From assembly GCA_026120035.1 (NCBI GenBank), contig JALRME010000008.1, forward strand, positions 372,001 to 436,000: a stretch of DNA of 64,000 nt, in the 5' to 3' direction. Both the position numbers and the translations under genes were made by a program. Numbering within the stretch: the stretch's first letter is position 1; the number at the start of each line of letters is the position of its first letter. Source of the stretch: Coleophoma eucalyptorum. Taxonomy: Eukaryota; Ascomycota; Leotiomycetes; Helotiales; Dermateaceae. Under the pieces are notes generated by a model, which saw only the letters and a list, made by a program, of their open reading frames with translations, had not been told where the DNA came from and ran no database searches. Shown in pieces: positions 1 to 10,852 of this stretch.

Positions 1-526
1 AAGCCGCACCACCTTCAGCACCACCAATGCTGTAAAACCGGCATTCGCCATGTCGTAAATATCACGCAGTACTTGCATGCAATAGTGGTAGGATAGCTCG
101 GGCTATTCTGATCGTGAAAATATTTGTTATCGGACGGACTGGTAATTTACAAATCTCTTTGATGATTATCCAAAAGACGTTGTAGTCTTTCTAGGCGACA
201 GTTATTTTTGGCGGTCTGTCTCTAATCATGGGCTTGGTTTAATATATGGAAAAAGCGGTCTCATTAGTACACGTAATTAAACAGTCAGCCAGAGCCTAAC
301 AACTATATTACAAGATGAAGTTGAGATGAAAATATCAAGGCTTGATATTGCCCAGAAGATTCTCATCATCAAGTAGATATGTACGTAGTTTATTATTGTG
401 TTAAGTTCTGGGTATATTTGCAGTAATAGATCTTGAGACAATTCAATTGAGACTTTCAAAATCGTCCGATTAATTTGTCTAGGGGAGCATCAGTTGACTG
501 TAACAGATTCCAACCTGTTTAATCGC
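1..526. other. Intergenic left edge, no gene seen
   Basis: AT-rich sequence with no open frame that resembles a known protein. It lies 3' of the minus-strand hydrolase gene and probably holds that gene's 3' UTR and polyadenylation region. Confidence 0.5.
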
Positions 527-3500
527 TTAAATCAAAAGGACCCTCCCCCCCATGAATAGAATACCGAGGATCGCAATCACTATGCCACACATTATGTAGT
601 ATTGTAAATGTTGTTGTCTTTGAACTTCAGCTAGACAGCGCGTCTTCTTCGATGTTGCATCATTATGACGACGTCGAGGGCGTCGTGCTGCAATTCTCCT
701 TCTTCTGTATTCTCTAAAATCTCCATTGAGTCTCGTCGACGTATCTGATCTCCGTCGGAAATTGGTGGAGGGTTCTGGTACTTGAGTAAGTATGCGTGGC
801 AATGAGAGTAGTGAAATTTCTGGCTGTGGATAATTCCGCACCGGTGCAGTAGAAGTCCTCGGGAGGACTTTCACTGCATTCGCAGCATACCGCCGAAGGA
901 CTGCCAATACCCGTTCGTAATCATTGTCGTGGTAGGCGTACTTAACCAGTTCTGAATGTGTCCGGTTCATAGGTTGAATGTTGTAAGCGTCGTTCTCCCA
1001 AGGTCGACTGTGCCCAGCAGAAAAGCTATCAACGATAATAGCGCTAGGGCCATTCATAGACCACTTTGTACCCTCCTGAGTATCTAGTATTAGTATAAAC
1101 TCACAAGTGGACGGTAGATAATTCAATGTCAGAGTTTTGGAAACGCACCATAACAGCTGTGGGAGATTGCATCGTCTCGTAGTAACAAGTTATATCAGAA
1201 GATCCTTCATAATTAAATGCGTGCAGGAACTCATTGTTCTGTTGTCTCAAGATGTGTGAGACCTTAGAAAGCGAATAGCAAAAGGAAAGATTCGATTGTC
1301 CTTGAACCATAGGCATGAGAGATTCAATTGCCATGCCTTGACTTGGAACACCGAAGAACAACCCTCCGTAGATATTGTTGAGAACAGATACCCCTATTTG
1401 TGATGAGCGGCACATTTGTATTATAGCCTGGTGTTGTCAGTTATATTATCTTCAGCCTTCAATACAACGCCTACCTGTTTCACAATCAAACCTCCCAAAC
1501 TATGAGCAATAAAGACTATTGGCTTGAGACTCCTACTACTTTGCTGTGGTAGATTAGATAGAATGAGCACAAAAGGACTTGTTCAACACTTGCCTCATGC
1601 CGATCGTGCAAAGTTTCAAGATTTGACACCAGGGTTGCCCCTAGCGACACAATATCCTGAAATGATTCACTGCCATGCAACTGTGTATCGTACCCATATA
1701 TCATAATTCGAGCGTTCGGGAGGTCAAATGGCAGTGAGTCGCAGAGCCACATATGTGTACCGCCTCTCTGCTTGAAGGATCCAAAGGCATGTCCGCCTAA
1801 TCCTGAAATTGCAATAATGCTGATTAATGTCAGTGAAGTCATCTTATTGTACGTAAATTAGGGTAGCTACCCACTCTATTTCGTGTTTTGAGCGGTCATC
1901 GAAGGACTTTAGTAGCGTAAGCCCTTGAAAGTGTGTGTCTATAGTGATCAAGGATGTATGTCTAAGTCCGCTGTCCTGGATATGGTTGAGACCAAACCTA
2001 CTTGCATTTGTCTCATTCTCAATGTCGTAATAGTCATCTTGGAGATCACTGTCGATACAGTAAGTCCATTCGTTTTTGATCGACGTTGGAAAGCTTGGAG
2101 GATTCTGAAAGCTTACTGTAGCCACTCTGTGCCGTTTGTGTTGGTCGATAGCCATTGACCTTACTCGAAGACCGACATCACGGTAGTCTACCTTTAGAGT
2201 TCTGCCGATAAGGGTTTTAAAATCCATAAGTCCACACTGGAGTGGAATTCCCCTAACTCGGTAAACAACTTGAGACGAGTCTGACAGGGATTGAAGCACC
2301 ATCTGAGGCACCGTGGGTAGACGTTCTAAAGGAGGTGTAATAAAATCTTCTAACTGTGTGCTAAGTTGTGGCATGAAGTTTCTTAGAGTGTTAAGCAACT
2401 TTTTGAAGTTGATATCATCGATACCATCGTACTTGCACATCTTATGATGATCAGCATCCATTGGTACCGAGATCTCCTCTGGATATCCAAGAATAGCAGA
2501 ATGTTTCTCTACAACCTACAATGGTTAGCATATTGTAATATAGAAACAAGATCTACTTACCACCCTCTTAATTGATGCCATAGATGTTGGCAGAGTTTCA
2601 TAAAAGGAGATTATTTTCAATCGTGATGAAAAATGCCTAAATTGATCGTTGATCTCTTCCAAAGCAAATGAGTTTTGCTTTAGGTCCGAGATGTACCGCT
2701 TGCTAGCCCCAGAGGCTTGTAATATTTGGCTCAATATATCTGCAAACCCGGAACCACGATGTGGTGTAGACAGGAAGATAATTGAAGTTACAGATTCGAT
2801 GATTTCCTTATATTCGGGGCTGTATGTGCCTAATAGACAAGCCTGTTAGAGTTTAGTGGCCTGTTCATAATGTGCACGAAATCTAATTCACTACCTTTTT
2901 GACAACGAGGCCACCCATAGAATGAACGATGAACATAATGGGTCTCTAGATATTCATTAGTTTGTACCGCAACCGAGTACTTGGATCTACGAACTTTGCC
3001 AAGCAAGTGGTTGCCATCTTGATCCACGTAATATTTCATAGAGAATAACAATTCTTTCGCAAAGTCATTAATGCCCATGTTCGAGACATGGAGATTTTGT
3101 CCAATGTGTGCGTTATAGCCAAACGAAAGTACCCTTGCATTTTCAAACCCATGTTGTAAATATAACGAGCCCGGCCAGAAGAATTCTGTTGGTTCACGAC
3201 TACACCATGTTCGGATACTTGAGCCTCCTAAGCCATGGACCAGAATGATATCGACGGTCGGGTCCCTATCTGACGTTGATATAACGTTCAGCCCCAGAGG
3301 GTCGTTAAGGCGGCTTGAAGACTGTGAAGATGCCTGGCCTGTAGACCTGACGAGATCCACAGTGTCACTACTCGAAGTAATGTCGACCGAGGCAAATGAG
3401 ACGCTTCCTGTGCCAGCTTCATCTCTATCAGTCGTCCTATCGCGAGCGATTAATGCGCTCGAATTGTCAGATGAAATCTGGTTTCGAAAGGAAAACCTCT

Positions 3501-3699
3501 TTTTCAGTTGCGGCAGCTGGAAAAGTTAGCATAAATACAACACGAGCAGGCTCAAATCAGGTGTTATACCATTGCCTAAGAAGGCTGAACCTATTACGGC
3601 GAGCTTGTTGCTATTGGTGAGTAGAAGATTTAGAGTCGCATGGAGATTGATCCAGGAGTAATGCCGTGGTGCAAAGAGGGCTTTACGTTTGTTTGTCAT
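527..3699 (-). CDS. Tandem alpha/beta-hydrolase (DUF676/SERAC1-like) protein with C-terminal membrane anchor
   Basis: Nine exons join in frame to about 906 residues: 3699-3598, 3516-2995, 2945-2895, 2842-2561, 2515-1875, 1819-1594, 1543-1475, 1427-1149, 1075-527. The first hydrolase domain (about residues 85-340) has VHGLGG, the nucleophile elbow HSMGGLVVKK near 216, STPHRG, and ends in MDADHHK, as in fungal lipase-like domains often fused to NLRs. A linker follows, then a second hydrolase domain with SGLGGHAFGS, the elbow HSLGGLIVK near 622 and FFGVPSQG. The tail is arginine-rich and ends in a hydrophobic segment within the last 25 residues, consistent with a tail anchor facing the cytosol. 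The intron after 1594 has a GC donor (GCAAGT). The first exon and its ATG are the least certain part. Substrate unknown; lipid or ester hydrolysis is inferred from the fold. Confidence 0.8.
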
Positions 3700-4474
3700 C
3701 TCTCACGGTCGGCGGTTACCCAACGTTGCCCCCATGTAAGCACAGCACAGCCGCAATCGATACACCTGCAGGACAAAATAAAGGTGCCCATGCTCCAGGA
3801 ATTAGACGCTTGCGCTCGAGAGAAATCTTATTGGTCATCAGATTGGGCTTCGCAAATACTTAGACGCCCAGGCAGACTCTCAAAGTCAGACTAGCATCAG
3901 AAGTAACTCTTTAGGAACCATTTGCAAGAACCTATAACATGCCTTCTCGGAAAATAATCTCCTTTTTTATTGTACCCATCCAGAAACTTGACTGTAATTA
4001 TTTGTTTAGTGGAATAAAAGGTTACTTCGGATCAAGTCTTTAGTTATTTTACTTGTTATCCGGGATGTCTACAAGATAGTAGATTTACTGTCTAGTAAGC
4101 CTAGGCATGATTTTAAATACTTTCAGGCAACTGATGGCATTGGATTAGGCCTAGAGCTTCACCGAAAAGCTTTCAAAGGAGCATGTCCTTAATTAAGATC
4201 TAGGGCTGCAGATATAAACAGCGCAGGCAATGAAACGAGGCAGTTTGGCGGTCTAAGAGGTAAAAGATGTTTTTCGGTGAGGTGTTCTATGAGTCAATCC
4301 CCCCACGGCTGCTTACTAAGCAGGAACTGGCGTTAAGTCGATAAAGTGGGCGTGCTCGCGTGCTCTAGAGGGCTCCCGTGGCTCATTGTCAACAAGTTCA
4401 TCCTTAGCACATCCACATCCTCTTGGGATTTCACAGCCGTCGGAAATCCTCACTTATTGCCGTTATATTCAGTT
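3700..4474. other. Intergenic, divergent promoter region
   Basis: Lies between the starts of the minus-strand hydrolase gene and the plus-strand Nudix gene. Mostly AT-rich; no conserved coding or repeat structure seen. Confidence 0.5.
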
Positions 4475-4972
4475 ATGGCAACCGTCACACCCCAAGTTCG
4501 AGTAGGCGTTGGTGCCTTTGTGCTCGCATCATCGCAAGAACCCCACGACAATCCCCGTTTTCTTGTGGGCAAACGCTTGGGCTCTCATGGTTCGGGGACT
4601 TACGCCCTCCCAGGTGGACACTTGGAATTTGGCGAGTCACCCGAGGAGTGTGCCGCCCGTGAATTGGAGGAGGAAACTGGTCTCAAGGTGAAGAATATCC
4701 GATACTTGACAACTACAAACGATATTATGAAGGAAGACAACAAACACTATGTCACGCTATTCATGGTGTGTGAACGACAAGATGATAGCCAAGAGGCCGA
4801 GGTCCTAGAGCCAAATAAATGTGAAGCATGGGTATGGTGGACTTGGGAGGAACTGTTGGACAGTGTGAAAACAATAGCAGAGGCCAAGGAAGGCGAGGTT
4901 TTGGAGAAGAGGCTGTTTTTGCCGCTTGTGAATTTGGTGAAGCAGCGTCCTGGTCTACGTCCCCATTCATGA
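4475..4972 (+). CDS. Nudix hydrolase, NUDT15/MTH1-like
   Basis: Single exon, 165 residues, starting at the ATG of MATVTPQ. The Nudix box fits G-x5-E-x7-R-E-x2-E-E-x-G: it begins at GHLEFGE and runs through AARELEEETG. The start of the domain (VGVGAFVL..., LVGKRLGSHGSG) and the tail (EAWVWWTWEELL) resemble human NUDT15. Such enzymes cleave nucleoside diphosphate-linked substrates, typically oxidised or non-canonical dNTPs, in the cytosol. The open frame extends upstream to 4346 without an in-frame stop, but family length and the first good ATG favour 4475. No introns. Exact substrate cannot be read from sequence. Confidence 0.9.
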   Translation: MATVTPQVRVGVGAFVLASSQEPHDNPRFLVGKRLGSHGSGTYALPGGHLEFGESPEECAARELEEETGLKVKNIRYLTTTNDIMKEDNKHYVTLFMVCERQDDSQEAEVLEPNKCEAWVWWTWEELLDSVKTIAEAKEGEVLEKRLFLPLVNLVKQRPGLRPHS

Positions 4973-5811
4973 CACCACGACAAGGATTTTCTTCGCCTTG
5001 GTGTAAACAAACGGTGCAGTGTCTATCTTTATACAAGCAAACACGTTCCGCTTTAGGCTATCTAATCGTCAAGATAACACACATTGCCAATTATCAACCA
5101 ATTTACAAATCATCCGCCCTCCCATGAGGTTGTTTGTTCCTGAAGGGCGCTTGAATGCAGCGCAAGACACAAAGTGAACCTAACGCTACAGTGCAAGACC
5201 GTTCATACTTCAATCCATGTACTTGCCTTACGATGCCTATAAGCAGTATTTGTAGCAAGTTTTGTTGGTTTTGGCATAAGGTTGACAGGCTGTATCAACT
5301 GGCGTATGCATAGGCTAGCTATAATCTTTGGCTTAGTTAGGACATGTCCCTACTAACTACTAGTAGGAAAAGTTACCTCCTAGATAATCTCTGCCGAGTT
5401 GAGCACGAGGGGGATAGCTAGCTCCCAACTGCCCTTCGGGGAGTCGAGGGAACCCCCACTCTAGTACTGATCTGTCCTATATCAGCGATATCTTACAGAC
5501 GACGCCACGATATTCTACCGAAGATCTAATCATGCTGGTAAGCTTGTCGCTGAACGGTCAGCTTGGATCATGAGATAATGCATGGCGATGCTCCTCCTAT
5601 CATGTGCCCATAATTCAGTAACCTCTGAATACCGCAATAATATTTTCTTATCTACAACCCTGAGGAAACTTTGTAGTATTGAAATTTTACCATCTTATAA
5701 AGCAATGCCTTCTGGATTTATGTAGACTTCACATACAGTTATATCATTGGTTTCTTCAACTGGCTATCCTAGATTCCAGCCGGTCCAAAGAATTTTTCTC
5801 CTAGTACATCT
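4973..5811. other. Intergenic, 3' and promoter sequence
   Basis: No coding signal recognised. Contains small hairpin-prone stretches such as the palindromic ACTACTAGTAGG around 5359 and a GC-rich block at 5400-5460. Presumed promoter of the MFS gene at 5812. Confidence 0.4.
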
Positions 5812-7359
5812 ATGGCATTCGCAAATATGCTTCTTAGCAGCCTTTTCCAATCTGATGACTCGATTGCCATCACCGCGGGAGCTTTTGTCAGTCTCCTGGC
5901 CTTTTTGCAGGGCCTTGACTCATCCGAAATCTCTGGCTTTACAGCAATGGAAGGGTTTTTGGCAGACTTTGGCTACTTCAACGTAGCTTCGCAGACATGG
6001 GGCATCAAACCAGACATACAACTCATAATAACTATGCTTGTCAGCGTGGGAGCTGCTTTCGGTTCCATTCTTTCAGGACCTATCGGAACTCGATTGGGTC
6101 AAAGAATTGGCCTCATGCTCTGTGCAGCGATCTCACTCATCGGTAGTATTGTGCAGATTGTGGCAACAAGCCTTGGTGGTCTAGTCCCAGGCCGTCTCCT
6201 GGTTGGCTGTAGTGTTGGAATGGCGACGAATTTCATCCTTGTTTATCAATCCGAGATCTCATCAACAAAGCGACGTGGGGTTGTCATTTCTACGTACGGA
6301 TTGCTTTTGGTTCTCGGGGAATTGGTTGGTACATGTATCAACAAAGGAACCGAGGCAATGAATAACAGGTGGTGCTACCGTATTCCACTCATGACGCAAC
6401 TTTTCTGTCCCTTCATCTTCCTCATGTTCGCCTGGAAGCTCCCCGATAGTCCCAGATTTCTTGCAACTCGAGGCAAGATCGATGAAGCACACCAGGCATA
6501 TCAGCAACTTCATGGGAACTCTCCGGAAGCAAAGCTTCTACGCGAAAAGGATATGAGACACATCATTGCCTTTGTTGAATTCGAAAGAGAGCTTCAATCC
6601 AGCACGAGCATTGTTGATTGCTTTCGGGGGACAGATCTCCGCCGCACTTTAATTGCAATTGGCCTCATGACCTGCCAGAACTTCGCCGGCCGAGACTTTT
6701 TAGCAAGCTATAGCACGTACTTCTTCTCCGTCGCTGGTGTCGAAGATCCTTTCCTTGTCAGTGTTATTATAAGCTTGACAAGTTTGATTGCATGCTTTAT
6801 CTCGATACCACTTGTTCACAGGTTCAACCGTCGCAAGATCCTCCTCCCTTGCGTGGCGATTATGCTTGTATCTCTATTAATCTTCTCATCCGTTGGTGTT
6901 GCTTTACCAGATAGCACCGTTGCTGGCGAGATCTTGATCGTCTTCATGGTCTTTTATAACATGGGGTTCATTATTTCCATGTCATCCATGGCATCTATGA
7001 TCGCATCGGAGTCGGCAAGCACACGCCTCCGTTCCCACACGCAGTCCATTTTTGTATTTATCGCTTGGAGCGAAGCCATCATGTGGACAGCTGTGCTTCC
7101 ATACCTCATCAACCCGGATGCTGCAAATCTTGGAACCAAAATTGGATTCTTGTACGCGGGATTTTGTGCCTTGATCTTCACTTTCATCTATTACTGCGTC
7201 CCGGACTACCATGGCCGTTCCCTAGAAGAAATCGACGAGATGTTTATGAATAAGGTCCCAGCCAGGCAGTTCTCCACTTATGTGTGCAGTGGTACTGTCC
7301 AAAGACAGAATATCATCGATGGGATTGACAATCTAGAGAGGATTGAGAAGGAAATCTAA
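5812..7359 (+). CDS. MFS sugar-transporter-family permease
   Basis: Intron-free, 515 residues, about 12 hydrophobic segments, plasma-membrane type. Family marks: GTRLGQRIG after the second segment, PGRLLVGCSVGM, an LPDSPRFL motif before the central loop, and YHGRSLEEIDEMF near the C-terminus, which matches the PETKGRSLEEID hallmark. The usual QQxxG sugar-binding motif in helix 7 reads CQNFAGRDFLASY, so one glutamine is replaced by cysteine. The PESP/PET motifs are also loosened. It most resembles fungal maltose/hexose permeases, but these changes mean the cargo may not be an ordinary hexose. The ATG at 5812 is the first that keeps helix 1. Confidence 0.85.
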   Translation: MAFANMLLSSLFQSDDSIAITAGAFVSLLAFLQGLDSSEISGFTAMEGFLADFGYFNVASQTWGIKPDIQLIITMLVSVGAAFGSILSGPIGTRLGQRIGLMLCAAISLIGSIVQIVATSLGGLVPGRLLVGCSVGMATNFILVYQSEISSTKRRGVVISTYGLLLVLGELVGTCINKGTEAMNNRWCYRIPLMTQLFCPFIFLMFAWKLPDSPRFLATRGKIDEAHQAYQQLHGNSPEAKLLREKDMRHIIAFVEFERELQSSTSIVDCFRGTDLRRTLIAIGLMTCQNFAGRDFLASYSTYFFSVAGVEDPFLVSVIISLTSLIACFISIPLVHRFNRRKILLPCVAIMLVSLLIFSSVGVALPDSTVAGEILIVFMVFYNMGFIISMSSMASMIASESASTRLRSHTQSIFVFIAWSEAIMWTAVLPYLINPDAANLGTKIGFLYAGFCALIFTFIYYCVPDYHGRSLEEIDEMFMNKVPARQFSTYVCSGTVQRQNIIDGIDNLERIEKEI

Positions 7360-7408
7360 CATGTAGATAAATTGGACTCGAAGGGAATGTTGGGCTTGAA
7401 GTCTGCGT

Positions 7409-7500
7409 AAGAAGATGGGTTATGGTTCAGTTTGAGAGTGACATAAGCGTAGCTAAGAAGATGGATTATGGTTCAGTTTGATAGTGGTATAAGCGTAGCT
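7409..7500. repeat. 46-bp direct tandem duplication
   Basis: Two adjacent 46-bp copies (7409-7454 and 7455-7500), differing at a few bases, share AAGAAGATGG, TTATGGTTCAGTTTGA and ATAAGCGTAGCT. They lie directly 3' of the MFS gene, probably in its 3' UTR. Confidence 0.85.
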
Positions 7501-7875
7501 TTGAAGTGAAGGTGAAAGAAAGAATGTAGCAGACATTCGTAGTTTGAACGGAAGATTTGGCATGCCATCTTAGACCGGTTATAGCCCCGCATGTACGCGA
7601 TAGATTTATCACTAGGGAAGTCCAGAACACACATGTCGCTATAGCAATGGGACAGGGCGGGTATGATGGTCTCCGGTGATTTCAGAATCAATTCATGTCG
7701 TGATTCTCCTCATGAAACTGCAGCTCGCAAAAGAATCTGCCGCAATGTGATGTATGCCCTGTGCTGTTTAGGGCATAAGCAGCGGGCCACTCATGCTCTC
7801 TAGCTCCTAGCCGCTTGTAGGATGACTAAATAAGTGGGTGAATAGCTGTTTAGTTGTCGTGTAGCATTTATTACT

Positions 7876-8022
7876 TGTATTCTAGGACCGAGGTCCACAT
7901 CGGCAGAGCAGCTATTCTCCCTTGATAGCAACCGAACATGGCTGAAGTCGCTAGAAGAAGAATATGAGCATTTTATGACCAACCCAATCGATGCTTGGGT
8001 CTCAACAAGTCGACCAAGATAA
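7876..8022 (+). other. Coding-like fragment, unassigned
   Basis: An open run of 48 codons ending in TAA at 8020-8022 reads as well-balanced protein (for example NRTWLKSLEEEYEHF) and is preceded by a possible acceptor TTCTAG at 7879-7884. No start codon or partner exon is visible. It may be a gene remnant or a chance frame. Confidence 0.2.
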
Positions 8023-8135
8023 CGTAGCCATGGAAATTGCGTCTGTTTGTGATACTATCGCGCACACTGGATTCCTTGTCTCTAGAACACCGGAATCAAG
8101 CGATTGATGCCAAGTATGCAGTGACTGTCCTTCCA

Positions 8136-8915
8136 TCAAACATCGTACTCTACTTGAACAGGTGTGGGAATTCGGTCAAGTTTCAATCCTAAATAGTTGG
8201 CCACCGACCCAATACATTGATAAACAACCTCGGTGTCTTCCCTAGATACCCCGATCCTTCGCGTGCCTCTAATGTGCCAGTGCGTTTCCGTTTGGAGATT
8301 CTGGATCATTATGCCGGATAGGACAACCATTTCGGTATCGAATTCATCCAAGATGGTATGATCCGAAAGATACAAGCCATAGGTAATGCCAGAAGAGATC
8401 CAACCGAAGTCTCTGTGGTCATCAAACATCTTGAAAAGATCGTCTAGATTTCCTTTGTATATCTTCGACATCCAGCTGAGCCCCCTCTTATGATTTGCCT
8501 CCCCAGATGTCCAGTTCTCTCGCGAGAATGAATAATCTTTATCTTCCGGTCTTTCAATGGCTTTAATTGCGAAGATCGCCTCTAGAGGCTTGCATACTCC
8601 TATTACGGAGACTATTTTGACGAGTGCTTCGCGGAGTCGTTGTACCAGTTGCTTTCGTGATGCTGATGTTGTGTATTCCGGTTTCTGAATCAGGTAGAGA
8701 TAAAGATCGGCAGCAGCTTGAACGTCACCACCTCCCACGAAAGAAGAAAGTGCTACAAGATACCACCTACTTTGACCTAAGGCGGTTGTTGTGAAGAGTT
8801 GCTCTATATGCTGGAACACTTCGTTTCTCTTGTCGGATTTGCTGTTAGACGTAGGTTGAGAAGGTCTTGTACTCAATATCTCTGGAGAGGCATTTTCGAC
8901 AATCGAAGTAGGCAT
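8136..8915 (-). CDS. AhpD/carboxymuconolactone-decarboxylase-like protein
   Basis: Intron-free, 259 residues, starting at ATG of MPTSIVEN. All-helical composition with the core ITYGLYLSDHTILDEFDTEMVVLSGIM followed by THWHIRGTRRIGVSRED matches fungal proteins annotated as AhpD-like or carboxymuconolactone decarboxylase-like. The CxxC redox pair of true AhpD is absent, so peroxidase-partner activity is unlikely and the real role is open. The first 40 residues are low in structure and not conserved in the family as I know it. No signal peptide; likely cytosolic or peroxisomal, but the C-terminus EYDV is not a peroxisomal signal. Confidence 0.75.
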   Translation of the reverse strand: MPTSIVENASPEILSTRPSQPTSNSKSDKRNEVFQHIEQLFTTTALGQSRWYLVALSSFVGGGDVQAAADLYLYLIQKPEYTTSASRKQLVQRLREALVKIVSVIGVCKPLEAIFAIKAIERPEDKDYSFSRENWTSGEANHKRGLSWMSKIYKGNLDDLFKMFDDHRDFGWISSGITYGLYLSDHTILDEFDTEMVVLSGIMIQNLQTETHWHIRGTRRIGVSREDTEVVYQCIGSVANYLGLKLDRIPTPVQVEYDV

Positions 8916-9447
8916 GGTGTTTCCTCGTTAACGATACACTCGGTAAGTCTTGTTCTTGTTCTTGTCTATCTGAGTTTTGAGCTGCAAGGGAGTTGATACA
9001 GAGAGAATCTGTAGATATAAGTCAAACTCTTGGTTATAGGATGGAGTGAAATGCCATTATGGCGGGTTGCTTCGGCTTTCGTCGATTGCATGATGGAGAG
9101 TCGCCGCGACTCCCCGTTTAACCGAGCATATAATTAGCGCGATGTTTGAGTTTGAAGTCATCGCGGAACTGCGGCAATTCTTCCACAATGGAGTGACTAA
9201 TGTACATCTTGACTTTGCAAGATTTGCGCAGCATCATCCTCTGACATATTCCATTACTTAACCCAAGTGCTTAAATGATTGCGATGTGTCAGCGTGGTAA
9301 AAAGATAATTAGATGATGTCATACCGCCGGTGAAAAAATATATATCTGGCCTTGTAAATACGGAAGTATCTTGACTTGGTAAAACAATCCAGCGATCACT
9401 CACTCCCTTCATTCGCTAAATCTGCTCTCGCGGTAAACTGATCGAAG
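8916..9447. other. Intergenic, divergent promoter region
   Basis: Between the CMD-like gene start and the dehydrogenase start at 9448. No coding or repeat signal recognised. Confidence 0.4.
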
Positions 9448-10515
9448 ATGCGACCCATTACTATTGATCCGGAGATTTTGAAACAGGCCGCTGGAAAGAC
9501 AGTTCATAACGGGCGCGGTCAACGGTATTGGAGCACAAACAGCAAGACTATTCAATTTGCAAGGTTCCAATGTCGTTATAGCTGATCTGGAGTTGTCCCG
9601 TACAGCTGCAGAAACTTTGATTGCTACTTTCCCTTCGCCAGAAAAGGCCGTTTTTATACCGGCGCACATTGTTGATTGGGCGCAGATGAAGGAATTGTTT
9701 AAAAAAACCGTTCAACTATTTGGCAGTATCGAATTAGTCATCGCCAATGCTGGCATCATGGAGTCTCGCTCAATTTTAGACCTTGAAAATCTAGATGATA
9801 ATGGAGATCTTGTCGAGTCCAAAGAAGCCTTTAGAGTCATTGACATTAATCTCAAAGGAATCCTTAATAGTAACGCAACTTCCTCCTTTATTATAGTTTA
9901 TATAAAGACATAGCTGCTAACCCAATCTCAGCACTGAGACTAGCTCTCTACCACATGAAATCCAATGCACCTTGCTTCTCAGACTCCTCTCGTGGTTCTA
10001 TAATTCTTCTTGCGTCAACCTCAGGGTATTTCGGCGGTACTGGAGTCACTGCGTATGTGGCTTCTAAGCACAGCGTCATTGGACTTCTGCGCTCCTCTCA
10101 AACCACAGCTCAGGCCGCGGCGATACGGATAAATGCTGTAGCGCCATTTTTTACTCCCACACAAATTACAGCAGGCTTTGCAGATATGTGGGCTACGACA
10201 GGTTTGCAAGCTAATACGCCAGAAGGCGTTGCTTTAGTTATAGCACAAATGGCAATGGACGTAGAAAAACATGGAGCATGTGCTTTGGCAAGTACCACCA
10301 GCCCCTTATAGTTTTGAATCTACTTTCTACGCCAATATCTAACATTACCAACACAATAGACCGCTGGAAGCATCATAAGAGATATGGAGAGTACGAGAGA
10401 TGCATTGATAGGAGAATGGCTGGGAGGTGATGTGCAAGAGCTGATGGCAAATGCCAGCAAATTGTTTTGCACAATGGGCGGATATCCACTCCCCAAGCTC
10501 CCATCACAATCTTGA
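9448..10515 (+). pseudogene. Short-chain dehydrogenase/reductase with frameshift near its start
   Basis: Three exons (9448-9869, 9932-10287, 10360-10515) give a classical SDR of about 310 residues if one shift is allowed. The N-terminal frame MRPITIDPE...AGKTV is followed in the next frame by ITGAVNGIGA, the TGxxxGxG cofactor site; the break is at about 9502-9506, one base extra or two missing. Downstream are ANAGI, the active-site YVASK and the C-terminal GEWLGG. Intron 1 is GT-AG; intron 2 has a GC donor (GCAAGT at 10288). Apart from the shift the gene looks intact, so either it is a young pseudogene or the assembly has a base error. Confidence 0.8.
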
Positions 10516-10852
10516 TTTCAGAGCTTACAAACCTATAGAGCTCCTATATCACGTCAAGGTAGAGCTGAGAATCTAACCTTGAGTGCACAGTTCTAATGTA
10601 AGGCAGCTTTAAAGAATGTTTATGAGGTATACAAGAAATAAAATATCAACTTTACTATAAATCACAATCGTCTTCCTCCTGAACTCCTTGTTTTGGAAAA
10701 AGCATTTAGTTTGACTTATTCCATTAGAACATAGACTTGTCCGACTCTTGAAAATAGGTTACCTTTCGTAGTTACATGCACTTCTCAGATCTAACTTACG
10801 TTGTGTTGGGACGAGTATGTGCAGGGAGTCCCAAACTTAGAAGTAGTAGGCG
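10516..10852. other. Intergenic, no gene seen
   Basis: AT-rich spacer after the dehydrogenase. Nothing recognised. Confidence 0.4.

Larger units (their letters stand above)
7360..8135. other. Intergenic with short repeat and coding-like fragment
   Basis: 3' region shared by two convergent genes. Holds the 46-bp duplication at 7409-7500 and an open stretch at 7876-8022 whose translation looks protein-like but is not recognised. Nothing else supported. Confidence 0.4.
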
